Shown here: piece by piece, positions 36,001 to 46,302 of the stretch | Position numbering within the stretch: the first letter of the stretch is position 1 | Layout of the letters: each line of letters opens with the position of its first letter | DNA from: Rhipidocladum racemiflorum | Lineage: Eukaryota; Streptophyta; Magnoliopsida; Poales; Poaceae | DNA length: 64,000 nt | Assembly (NCBI GenBank): GCA_036346355.1 | Contig: CM070580.1 | Location: 58,606,854-58,670,853, forward strand | Reading direction: 5' to 3' | Translations under genes and position numbers: made by a program | The notes under the pieces: model-generated | What the model saw: the letters and a program-made list of their open reading frames with translations, nothing else | Database searches by the model: none | What the model was told of the DNA's origin: nothing

Positions 36001-37210
36001 TTCGCAAATCGAATCGAAATGAAGGATTTGCGTCTAACGTATTAATTCTTTTTGCACGTAAGGGTTCCACAGGGCCTGACTCGCACTCAAAAACTCTTCG
36101 CACGACGATCAAACCATCCGAACTCAAAACCCCCAATTGGAACTAAATTCGATTCCAGATCCGGATTGAGTTCAAACTCAATTCTTTTCGCAGGAATCAA
36201 ACTCAGACAATGTCAGATATACTCAAAGGTCAATTTCTCGACTTTCCGGAGTTAGGGTTCAAAGGAACTCCAAAAAATTCGGGAAAATGACTTTTGGGCG
36301 AATGAATCCAACAGAGAACCGATTAGGGTTTTCAGATCGAATCATCTACGCTAACTAATTCTACTGAGTCCAACCTAGGTCTAACAACTCCAAAACGCGA
36401 CGATGCACCTCTAGGGTTAGGGTTCCAAGACTAAATCAAAAGAGAAACTAATGGAGAAGAGAGGGGACTTAGGGTTTAGCTCAAAACCTCGGGGATCGAA
36501 CTGGAACTCAATTCCTCCGGTCTTGAGGCTGCTCCAGGGCTTGAGGAAGATCCTCCACGTCTCACGGCTTGTCCTCTTGCTGCTCCTTGAGTTCCACATG
36601 CACCAGAGAGGAAGACGGAGAGAGAGAAATGGAGAGGGAGAGGGAGGGAGAGAGCTCCTGAGGGGGAGAGAACGAGTGAGGGAGTGAGGAGAGTGAGGGG
36701 CAAGCCAGCTGGGCTTTAGAGGAGGGGAAGGAGCGAGAAGAGAGCTGAGGTGGCCGGGCAACGGGCAGCGACGGCCGCTCCAACCCTTTCCCGTACGACT
36801 CGGCCGGCAATATCACTCCTGCCGAGCGGTAGTGCCGCCGGACCGGCAATACCGGCCCTGGCCGGCGGTACTGCAGCTCCTGCAGCAAAACTCCGAGTTT
36901 CTTCGTAAACTTTTCTCCAATCTTCGGGTTTAACCTCGGGAAACTTAAGGGAAGAATTTTGGGACCTCAATGGAAGGTTTTAGAACTTAGGCTCCTACGG
37001 ATTTTGGAAGATTTCGACCGGCTTCGAAACTTGGAGTTTCGGGCCAAAATCAGTCGAAACTACTCGAACGACGAAACACTGACACAACCAAAACCAACTA
37101 AGGGCCAAATTAAGATCCAAAAGCACTCAACACACAAACAAGCACACAATTAGCTTAATTAAGCTTAGTTAATCCTAATTAATCTTAATTACAAATTCCA
37201 GGATGTTACA
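33018..37210 (-). mobile_element. Solo LTR H (Ty3/gypsy, 4.2 kb)
   Basis: A single LTR of 4,193 bp opens TGTGGGGGCTCCGG and ends ATCC..GGATGTTACA on the plus strand, and is flanked by CAAAG on both sides (33013-33017 and 37211-37215). No PBS, PPT or internal sequence adjoins it, so it is a solo LTR left by LTR-LTR recombination. It carries the conserved block known from A and D in the minus orientation (about 34046-34580) and GC-rich CCGGTAGTGCCGG-type repeats (35220-35520 and 36820-36880). Open frames in it lack any recognisable domain. Confidence 0.88.
35218..35520. repeat. Degenerate CCGGTAGTGCCGG / CCGGCAGTACCGG repeats
   Basis: About ten copies of a near-palindromic 12-13-bp word (CGGTAGTGCCGG, CGGCAGTACCGG and variants) are spaced irregularly. 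Further copies lie at 36827-36880 in the same LTR. Confidence 0.75.
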
Positions 37211-37215
37211 CAAAG

Positions 37216-39016
37216 TGTGCTCGATCAAGGGACAAACAACGGATCGGTCCTCAACCGACACAGGCGAGACTACACATTTGAGTCTCCACACTCAAATGAT
37301 CCAACTCTCTCGCCCGGTCTCAGTTTCACAATTCAATTCTTACCCAATCCATTGCAGCCCAATAGTTTGTAGTAAATATTCTCAAGCGATGGAACCTTCC
37401 ATCACTTGGCCCATACCCGACATCTAAGCAATCTAAGCATGGACACAATATAATACCCATAATCTAGCTCCAAAGGAGGTGTTCAACAATTATCAATGAG
37501 TGTATGTGCAACAAATGTGTTCTAATACCATTCCCACAATTCAACTCCTAATGCATGACTTAAGCATCCAATAAACAATTGATTCACCAAAATACAATTA
37601 TACATAAGGTTGAATATGCTTAGGTGCTTGCCTGTTGCTTCTGCTTGAATATCGACAATGACTTGCTCTTCGACAATCCCCTCAGACACTTCCACGCCAA
37701 TCTCCGCGGAGTCGTTCGCTACGCGAGTACAATGCATGAATAAGATGCATGCAATGCAAACGAACTGACATACGAATGCATTCCCCCACCGAAATAGACC
37801 AGGCAACCCGGATAGTTCGGACCTTTCATCCGGATAGTCCGGATAAGTGAGACATTTTGTCCGGACACTCCGGACACCGTGCAACTCGCCCAAATGACAC
37901 AAGGGATCAAGGGGCTTCCAAGTTCTACGACACAACGAGGACCCGATCTACAACTTTCCTACACACGGCCAAGCCGGAGAAGCTCCAAGCTAGCCCGAAA
38001 CACGACAAACGATGCTCATTTGTGTAGCCCATGACCAAAACTAAATTCGACACTTGAGATGGCATCACCACCAACGGATCTCTCACCCAACACCCAAACA
38101 CCGACTAATCCACCCCAAATCCAACTACACACCAAAACCCTAACACTCCTAAAGTTTGCCCCAACCCCAATCTACACAACCAAGCCCCAAATCTCCCCAT
38201 GGATGTTCCTAGAACCCAAGAACCAACAAATCAACTTCAAGAAGAGGCCTTACCTTCAAGGAGGATGGAGAAGAAGAAGGGAAGGCCGGGTAGAGGAAGG
38301 AGGACGCCGGCTTGGAGAGGAGCTTGAGGACGCTGGAGTGGGAAAGTCACCGCGGAGGAGCCACGGAAGGACGCCGGCCGATGGGGAGGCGCCGGAGAGG
38401 AGCTCGGGGCAGAGGAGAGCGCACGGGAATGGGAAGCAACCGGTGGGAGGAGAGGAGTGACCAAAGAGCCAAGAAAACGGGATTTTATATTCAACCCACG
38501 CCCAATCCGGACACTCCGGACCATTAGTCCAGGTACTCCGGGCTAGGGCCTTCGGTAGAGCCAATCCAGATACTTCGGACATTTTATCCGAATACTCCGG
38601 GTTGAGGCCTTCGGTCAATCCAACCCGGACACTCCGGACCCTTTGTCCGGATACTCCGGATCGCCTAGAATTTCAAGCGCAGGATTCGATTTCTCCCGCT
38701 AAGTTTAGACTAGGGTTAGACGTCGGATCTCGGTGCAAATCCCGCCACGTCGGAGAGGAAAGTTTCTAGTTTGCGACCAAGCAACATGCACATCCGGGAT
38801 CATCCCGGATCTCAAGTTACAAGGCTCCGAATTTTGATGGAAACACACTTGCGGATTGGAGTGTTCAAGCTCCAAACTTGCGGTTGAGCCTTGGAAACTT
38901 CTAAGGGATGGTTTAGGATACTCCAGGGAGTTACTATTCGATTCTAATAGTGGCTACAAGCCAGTTAGGGTTAAAGTTCGCCGCACGAATCGAATTTTAA
39001 ATTCGGGTCCATGACA
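37216..39016 (-). repeat. LTR shared by E and F, segment 2 (end)
   Basis: Continues the LTR after H and ends TCCATGACA at 39016, directly before the PPT of F. Without H the whole LTR is about 3.1 kb. It contains repeated TCCGGACACTCCGGA-type words (37801-37880 and 38506-38660). Open frames of up to 137 codons in it have no recognisable domain. Confidence 0.85.
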
Positions 39017-39619
39017 AACCCTCCCCCCTTAAGGGAATCTAGCCCCGAGATTCTTAACAAGCACATAAGCAGAATGGAAAATAGGAAGACAATATAGGCA
39101 CACACTGATTGACTTGCCTTGAATTGCGAAGCAGTTGTACACTATCACTTTACATGGTACGGAAGAACTCTAGATACTCGGTCCTTAGACGATCTTCGGG
39201 CTCCCAAGTGGCTTCATCTTCAGTGTGATTACTCCACTGAACTTTGTAGAATTTAAGAGTCCTCCGACGGGTCTTGCGTTCAGCTTCCTCCAAAACCCGA
39301 ATAGGACACTCTTGGTAAGACAAATCAGGTTCGGGTAGAACTTCGAGTTCGTCCACCTCCAACGATTCGAAAGGAGTACGGAGGCACTTCTTCAATTGAG
39401 ATACATGGAAGACATTGTGGACAATAGCTAGAGAGGGAGGAAGCTCCAACTGATAGGCCACTTGACCGCGCCTTCCAAGGATCTGAAAAGGTCCTATGTA
39501 ACGAGGTGCCAACTTTCCCATAACTCCAAAATGACGGGTGCCCCGGAGGGGAGACACCTTCAAATAGACATAATCGCCAATGCTGAAGGAGAGAGGTCTT
39601 CTTCGACGATCGGCATAGC
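39017..39619 (-). mobile_element. Element F: 3' end of a second E-family copy, truncated
   Basis: PPT (39018-39034, plus-strand ACCCTCCCCCCTTAAG) and the pol C-terminus adjoin the end of the shared LTR. Sequence matches bases 1-330 of E with about 15 mismatches by eye plus the 7-bp insertion in E. It stops at 39618-39619, where the LTR of B2 begins. Confidence 0.88.
39150..39619 (-). pseudogene. Integrase C-terminus and chromodomain of F (5'-truncated)
   Basis: The open frame on the minus strand begins in B2 LTR sequence; F sequence starts at YADRRRRPLSF. It contains GDYVYLKVSPLRG, APRYIGPFQIL, AYQLELPPSL, HNVFHVSQLKKCL and an intact chromodomain-type end with FYKVQWSNHTEDEATWEPED, ending at a TAA/TAG-type stop at 39150-39152. 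It is uninterrupted and shows what the frameshifted tail of E encoded. The catalytic core of integrase is gone. Confidence 0.9.
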
Positions 39620-40578
39620 ATCTAGTATGCCCGAATGCTACCAAACATAGACTAAACATCAACTAAATACCACAATTAAACATAAATTACAACAAAGATG
39701 CACATGCTAAAAACCGAAATTTCGGCAGCATCTCCTTTGTTTTAACATGAATTGAAGCGACAGCAATAACAAGGCAGTTCATAGCAAAACATAAGGCATC
39801 TAAAACAGCAAAATAAACGAATATAGCATCAACATAAGACAATAATACTAAAGCCAACCACTCCATAAACTATGGCTAAGCAAATAAGGATCACAAGCAC
39901 ACAAAAATTATTCCAAACACCTAGTTCATGGCACTTATTATGAACTTGACTAAACAATAGTAAATGTGACTGGACTACGTGAAGATGTGTAGCTATTTCC
40001 CCTTCCCACATGCCGGTGTCATGGTACCTAAAATAAACAACATAAACACAAGCGTGAGTTCATCACTCAGCAAGTATATTGCAATGGTACAAACATAAAC
40101 AATTACATGGCTACAACAACTCACATCATGTATATCATCTCATTCATGATCACAAATCATTATCATCATCATTATGTATGCAATGCGATGCGATGCGATG
40201 CGATGCTCATATCTCCTTGGAAACTCATACCGGTATGGTTGAGTACACACCCGTCGGTGTGCACCCTCTCCCCCATTCCATCTCGAAGATGGAGGGTGCC
40301 TACTCCTCGCTTCCCCACACCATGGTGGATGGAATCACGATGTAGGACTTACTCATTAGCTCTCCGGAATAGTCATAACTTTCTCACCAACCTTCCCCGG
40401 ACTAGTTATGACTTTCTCAACGCCCAGGCCATGTATCATGTCATGTATGCAATCATGCCAACATCATAAATCACTTGTACATTATCACATGGCATCATAA
40501 CATAGTAAGCATATCCATTATATCATTGGCAATCATTAAAGCATAGCATGTGAACATATCATGTAATAGATGTCAATC
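39618..40578 (-). repeat. Left (3') LTR of B2, segment 1
   Basis: Matches 61308-62000 of B2's right LTR nearly base for base over the shared part. It begins in CATCTAGTATGCCCG, lacking TGTAACACCCCGG, and stops at the CAATC target site of D (40574-40578). Confidence 0.88.
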
Positions 40579-43500
40579 TGTAACACCCCAAAATTTTGCT
40601 TTTCTTAAATTCATGTGTGATTTGGCACTTTGGTGAATTTTTGGAATTTTCTGGAATTTATTTGGATTTATTTGGAATTTATTTGGATTTATTCCATTTT
40701 GAAATAATTAAAGAATTAAACTTTGCAAATAAAATTTTGTTGGAAATATTTTATTTGAGTCCCAAATACCCTAAAATATTTTCCAGAATTTTTCTGGAAT
40801 TTTTCTGAGTCTTTTGCTATTTTTAATGAATTAAATGAATTACTGGGAATTATTTTAAATATTAAATCGCTGGAAATTCAACTCGGGTCGAGTACTGTTC
40901 ATCCGACCGAGTCGGAACCCGAGTCGGACTCGAGTCCGACCGAGTTACCGACTCGACCAAACCCACTCTAACCCAATCGATCGGCCGTTGGATCGGGATC
41001 CAACGGTCGGATTGGACCGCATCGCTCGAGCCCGAGTCCGGTCGGATCCGTCGCGGCGTGAGCAATCGTAGCCGCTCATCGCGACACGTGGACGGTCCCG
41101 ACCATCGCCTCCGTTCGAATCCCACCGGAGAGCTCGCCGTGACCAAGCGGGACACGGTTAGGGTTCCGATTTGCGCGACGCCGAGGCGATATTAAGGCGT
41201 GGACCCGTCCCCGAGAATCGTCGTTCGACGCCGCCCCTTTTTCCCCAAGCCACACCGCCCGAGTCGCCGTCTTGGCCGAGGAATTGCTCGCCGTAGTAGG
41301 GTTAGGGCTTCGCTTCGGGTTCGCGCGCACGCCGCCGCCGTCAAGCCGTCTCCGCCGTGTTGAAGCCCAGATCTAGAACCGCAAGAGCAAGGCGCATCGG
41401 ACCGCACCATCCACCTTGCCGGAGACCCTCGGAAACGCCGCACGGAAGGTCGCCGTCCTCGTCTCCGGTAGCCCGAGCCCCGCCGCGCCGCCATCACCAG
41501 TGCGAAGCTTCTGGACCGTCCGATTCCGATCGAACGGTAGCGGTGAGTCACGTGCTTCCAAACCCGATTGGATCTGGACCGTTGGATCAAGATCCAACGG
41601 CCCACGATCACCTCAGGCCGTAGCAGTGTTATCGTAGGGTTAGATCTGGACCGTCCGATCTAGATCGAACGGTCCACGATCATCGAGTAGTTTTCAACGT
41701 GTTAACCCTGGATCTAATCGCGGCCGTTGATTTCCAAATCAACGGACACGATCTTGCCACGCAGCCTAGGCGCGCGGCGTGCAAGCGCCGCGTGGGCGGC
41801 CCGACATGCGGGCCCGCATGTCGATCGCACCAAGCCGCGCTTGATCCACCGTGGACCGTGTCGCCCGTGGACCCGATCCATGGGCCGGACACGTGGCGGA
41901 CTCGAGTGGTGCCACGTGGCATGATGACGTCATGCTGACGTCATCATGGAGGCCGTTCGGTGCTGACGTCAGCAGGTCACTGTGGACCAATCACAGGATG
42001 ACACGTGTCCATGCTGACGCAATAATTAATTTCCGAAAAAGAAAATGATTTATTAATTCGAAATAATGATTTCAGATTTTGTTTCAAACTTCAAACGCTT
42101 ATAACTTTTGCGTTTCAACTCCGATTTGAGTGATTCAAATTTCTAAATTTGTATAAAATTGAGATCTACCTAAATATGAATTTTATTTAATTTTTGGACT
42201 AAAGTTTTTCTCTGCAAAATTATTTAATTGATTATTTAAACTTTAAATAATCATAACTTTTAAGGCCTTAACTCCAAATTTGACGATTCCAGTTTCTAAA
42301 AACTCATAAAATTATGTTCTCTCTGTTTATGGATTTTATTTGGATGTTTGGACACTTTTTGCCTATTGTTTATTCGTGTATTTGCTATTTGCACGCTTTA
42401 CGAGTAGACGTTGAAGTGCCGGAAGGATTCGAAGGAGAAGTATTGACTCAGGATCCAACTCAAGACCAAGAACAAGTACTTTTTGAAGGCAAGTTGTGCT
42501 TTGACCATGTTGATCCTATTTTGAAATCTATTTTGATTTAACCTATTGCATGCTAAGTTCAAATAGAAAATACTTTATTTAAACATGGGGAATTAGATAA
42601 GTACCAATTTGCTGTATGACACCTTGATTATTTAAGTATGTGCCATGACCCCTTGTCACCCTAGTTGTGGATTACTAGTTGGACATTATTAAATTGCCAA
42701 CATGGGTTTAGACCGATTTGTAGTATCGCTTAGACACACTCGTGCTCATGACATGATTTTGGATAATCAAATGTTAATATTGACTTAATGATATATTGAA
42801 CCTGTTTTGGAAAGGTATCATGTGATGTTGATGGCACGTGGTGCATGGTAATCAAGCGGGGTTTGATAAACGATTTCGGCCAGGGCATGTGGCGGGAGTA
42901 ATCAGGTGGGCGGTTGTGGCATTGGGAGTGTTGATTTGGTTCTTGGGTAGTCTTGCCCTGGTCACCCTAAGGACTTAACCTTGCAAGCCTTTGAACTGGG
43001 TCTAACGTGCAACCACATGTCTCGTAATGGGACGGACCTAGTTGACTAAGTTGCTAATAACGCACTGTGGGACCTCAGGAGGTCAACTACACCCTTTGTG
43101 TAAGTTGTGCGGGAGCGCATCTGGGTGAGGCCAGGTACCCATCTAACGGTTGATTGGCCTAGACTTCGCCTTAGCGAAGGGAAGGGTTAGTGCGCAATAA
43201 CCGGGGAGGACCACTTGTATTGTTAGAAGTCTCCGAAAGACTTTGTTACGGGAACTCGCCTTTGTGGTGTTTGACTGTATCTTGTGGGTAAAGTGCATAA
43301 CCTCTGCAGAGTTTAGAATCTATTCGAATAGCCGTGTCCGCGGTATTGGACATCGCTCGGGAATTACAGTCAAGGGTTAGATTTTCACAAAAATAACTTG
43401 GATTTAAAAGGTTGGGTTGGATTGGATTAATAATGATGTTGATGGAAATGTGGAATAGGATGGGAAAGATGTTTATTAAACTCCTTGAAAAGTTATTTAT

Positions 43501-44027
43501 GCTATACTTGTTTCTACTGCTTTCGAATCTACTTATGTTACTTGTCAAATGTCAAGCATCTTTGCAAATATACCATGAGCTATTCCTTTGTACCAAGCCG
43601 TGCATATAGTATATTAGCCTTGCATTCATGCATGACTTGTCGAGTACCAAGTACTCACCCTTGCCACAATACAACACTGCTTGAAGAGGAGACTACACCG
43701 GCTTTGGAAGAGGAGCTCCAAGAGGATCCGCTCACGTAGGGAAGCGAGCCCGGTCAGTTGCCTGTGGTATCTTGGATGGCACCACGATGTTACCTTCTTT
43801 GATTTTCCGCTACTATTTCTCTCTTAATAAGTATCGCCTGAGGCGTGCATTTGTGACTTGGCCATAAGGTCAAGTAACGATTTGCTTAATTAAATAAAAG
43901 TACTTTATTAGTATCGAATGGTATGATTGTGATATTTACCGATGTTAAGACTGTGTGCACTAAGCTGCGTTCTGGACTAGTGTTGAATACACAGAGGGTC
44001 CAGATTTGCAAATTCGGGGTCCCGACA
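40579..44027 (+). repeat. 5' LTR of element D
   Basis: The LTR is 3,449 bp and opens TGTAACACCCCAAAATTTTG. It has an AT-rich start, a GC-rich segment (about 40890-42010) ending in a cluster of CACGTG and TGACGTCA sites, an AT-rich segment, the conserved block shared with A and H (about 42950-43390), and an AATAAA at about 43896. It ends GGGGTCCCGACA. Frames of 70-140 codons in the GC-rich part have no recognisable domain and I do not call genes there. Confidence 0.95.
41889..42008 (+). promoter_or_regulatory. Cluster of CACGTG and TGACGTCA elements in D 5' LTR
   Basis: Within 120 bp there are three CACGTG cores (about 41891, GCCACGTGGC at 41911-41920, and ACACGTGT at 42001-42008), three perfect TGACGTCA palindromes (41925-41932, 41936-41943, 41964-41971) and a CCAAT (41987-41991). 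These are classical plant bZIP (G-box and TGA/as-1-like) sites. The position, in the first half of the LTR and upstream of an AT-rich stretch, suits the U3 enhancer/promoter. The transcription start is not identified. Confidence 0.6.
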
Positions 44028-44031
44028 GAGG

Positions 44032-44045
44032 TGGTATCAGAGCCA
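44032..44045 (+). other. Primer-binding site of element D
   Basis: TGGTATCAGAGCCA begins four bases after the 5' LTR; the initiator tRNA-Met type used by all elements in this window. Confidence 0.95.
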
Positions 44046-44246
44046 TACTTGACTGTAGGCACAACCCTAAGCTAGAATGGTCGTAGTGAGGATAAAACCT
44101 ATTTTCTAAAAGCTAAAAATTTGTCAAGATAAGAAATGACATCTCGACTTATCCCCTTCTCTCTTATCTTGTCTCTTGCTGAAATTTTTCCTTACCTTGT
44201 CACAATTTAAAAATTCTGAGTTCTTACGTAAGCACTCTTGTGACAG

Positions 44247-44852
44247 ATGGAGGAAGAGTTCAACTACGTTGATCTGGGAATTGGTCACGCCGCGGAACTT
44301 TGGCATATGCTACAAACTCTCGGAGATTTTGAGAAGCCGCAATACCAAGTAGAAGTGATCAGACAAGCGGGATTGATCAAGGCTTGTGACGTGAAGATTG
44401 AGGTACCTGCTAGGAAGAAGGGCCCAGGCAATCGCCCGATACACTGCACTGCCAGGAGATCTACAATGCAGATGGGTATCCAAGAGGTATCACGACGAGC
44501 AATGCGGCACGTTACCCGTATCTACGCCAGAGAGTTGGAGAGCACGGTGTTCCGTTATCATCCGCGCAGCGATAACCTTCTTGACCCGAAGGCGATTCAG
44601 GATGAGGATGCCACGGTTACACAGTTGGCACGATTTGTTGTCGCCCAGGAGGATGTACTAGATGATACAAGCAAGGAGCTACAGAAGGCCCGCAAGGAGA
44701 TCACGACAGAGAAGAACAGATGGCGGGAAGCTCAAGAGTATGTGGCACACCTTCTGCGAAGGATTGACGAGTTGGAGATGACTTTGTACGGACCAGACCC
44801 AGAGCCAAGATTGAGCTACACGAGCCAGATCCAGAGGAGTCGATCTCGATGA
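44247..44852 (+). CDS. Extra leader ORF of element D, 201 residues, unknown function
   Basis: An uninterrupted ATG-to-stop frame lies between the PBS and gag, a place where most Tekay elements have no gene. I do not recognise it as a named family. The N-terminal 115 residues alternate helix-like AAELWHMLQTL, strand-like YQVEVIRQAG, CDVKIEVPA and IHCTARRST, and a long helix MGIQEVSRRAMRHVTRIYAREL. This order (helix, strands, helix) resembles a double-stranded-RNA-binding fold, by eye only. Residues 130-185 are highly charged and heptad-like (KELQKARKEITTEKNRWREA), a likely coiled coil. The C-terminus is Arg/Ser-rich (RSRSR). It is intact while gag and pol next to it are full of frameshifts, which is notable. 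A chance ORF or a gag-derived fragment cannot be excluded. Confidence 0.6.
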   Translation: MEEEFNYVDLGIGHAAELWHMLQTLGDFEKPQYQVEVIRQAGLIKACDVKIEVPARKKGPGNRPIHCTARRSTMQMGIQEVSRRAMRHVTRIYARELESTVFRYHPRSDNLLDPKAIQDEDATVTQLARFVVAQEDVLDDTSKELQKARKEITTEKNRWREAQEYVAHLLRRIDELEMTLYGPDPEPRLSYTSQIQRSRSR

Positions 44853-45239
44853 GGACATCGCTTCTTCGACTACCACAGAGGACACGATTCTTTGGACATG
44901 GCAATCGTTTCGCGCCTATGCCGCAGCACCCGCACCAGGCCGTGGAGGTTTTCGATGAGTGAGCGTAGGTTCTATAGTGAGACTCCATCGCCGAGTCGCG
45001 TCATAGAATAAAGAGTCACACTTTAGGCGTTAGACACCAGAGTTAGTTCGATTTGGATTTTCATTTGTTTCTTAGTGTGCAGTATGTGTTTCAAGGAACT
45101 TAGGCATTGTAAGCAGCCATACCAAGTTATTAATAATAAAGTATTACCTTAAAATTAAACCTTTCGCCCCTAATAATTTCCTTTTTAATTGTCTATTCTT
45201 GTTTACCTCTCATCTCTAAAAATTATAGCAAATAGACAG
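44853..45239 (+). other. Leader of D between extra ORF and gag
   Basis: Mostly AT-rich and non-coding. It contains AGCAGCCATACCAAGTTATT at about 45112-45131, conserved in A's leader (9248-9273, opposite strand), followed by a TAATAATAAAG stretch. Confidence 0.65.
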
Positions 45240-46256
45240 ATGGTGAACACCATTGAAACCTTGGAAGCAATGGGAGTGGTTCTCGCCCGAAAACCCCAAT
45301 GATGGAGCACCGGCACCGCCATTGGATGTGCAGAATTTTGGAGCATTTCTTGCTGCTCGGACTCGATTGATGCATGCTATGATGCAACAAATGCAACACG
45401 CCACCGCTCAGGCCATCGCTAATCAAGTTAATCATGGACAACGCCGTAATACAAGACTGCCGAGTTCATGAGGACTCACCCACCCACTTTCTCTCGGGAA
45501 TGCCAATCCATTGGAGGCCGACGATTGGCTAAGATCAATCGAGAAGAAGCTACACATAGCTCAATGCGTAGGAAATGAGAAGGTACTTCACGCTTCTCAT
45601 CACCGGAAGGAACAAATTACGAATGGTGGGAGAACTTCGTGCCACGCAAGAGAACCCTCAAGATATCACTTGGGAAGAGTTCACATTTGCTTTCCGACAA
45701 GATCACGTGCCTGAAGGAATCATGGACCTTAAGAAGGAGGAGTTCAGAGCATCAAGCAAGGTAATCACCAAAGGGTCGACTACTGAACAAGTTCACACGA
45801 CTAGCACGCTACGCACCGAGGATGTAGCGACAGATAAGTCCGCAGTCTCGTTTTATGAAGGGACTTAACTCAGGATTACAAGTAGGATTGATCACCCACA
45901 CCTTTCCAGATTTCCAAGAGTTGGTGAATAAGGCACTTATTCTTGAGGACAAGCGCAAGGCCCGGATGAGAACAGAAGCGCAGAATGCAACTGCGGGGAT
46001 CACGCCAGTGGAACGCAATGGCGTCGAGAGTTGCACCAAATCAATTTTTCAGGTTCCAGCCACGAGAATGCTACAAGGACACCGCCACCAGCACCAAGAC
46101 CCGTCAATCGAACTACTGCACCTCAGCCCCGCTAGAAACGCCGCTCCAGTGCAAAGAAGGAATGTGAGACGCTGCTACAATCGCAACGAGCCAGGACACT
46201 TTGCCAACGATTGTCCAAGAAGACAAGCGAGAGTGACCCGATTCGCTTCAATCTAG
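45240..46256 (+). pseudogene. Gag of element D, frameshifted
   Basis: Capsid motifs are spread over three frames: LDVQNFGAFLAARTRLMHAM (from 45330), NPLEADDWLRSIEKKLHIAQ (45507 onward), DITWEEFTFAFRQDHVPEGI (about 45665), then FPDFQELVNKALILEDKRKA (about 45905). Near 46170 a zinc knuckle reads CYNRNEPGHFANDC, with Arg where the second cysteine belongs. At least three frameshifts and several stops separate the pieces. The ATG at 45240 fits the gag start. The order and motifs match E's gag, so identity is clear and function is lost. Confidence 0.85.
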
Positions 46257-46302
46257 GAACCACCCCAGCTAGGACGCCCGGCACCAGAGCCACTCCCAGA
46301 CC

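Larger units (their letters stand above)
1..39016 (-). mobile_element. Element E: Ty3/gypsy chromovirus (Tekay type), interrupted
   Basis: On the minus strand the order is 5' LTR (31704-39016), PBS, leader, gag (from 31349), protease, RT, RNase H, integrase and the start of the C-terminal tail at base 1. The left (3') LTR lies outside the window. Element A is inserted in the protease at 3197/30226 with a 5-bp duplication CATAA. Solo LTR H sits in the 5' LTR. The gag-pol frame keeps phase across the A insertion, so gag and pol were one ORF. Damage in the remaining parts is light: two nonsense codons and one 7-bp insertion. The domain order RT-RNaseH-IN and the chromodomain-type tail place it in the chromoviruses. 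Confidence 0.9.

Noticed and set aside
37522..37935. 137-codon minus-strand frame in the E/F LTR
   Set aside because: No domain and no start context; it lies over degenerate CCGGA repeats in an LTR.
41357..41640. Overlapping frames of 60-145 codons on both strands in the GC-rich part of D's LTRs (also 49983-50776)
   Set aside because: GC-rich DNA gives long frames by chance. They are Arg/Pro/Ser-rich without domains, are not preserved in frame between the two LTRs, and lie inside an LTR.
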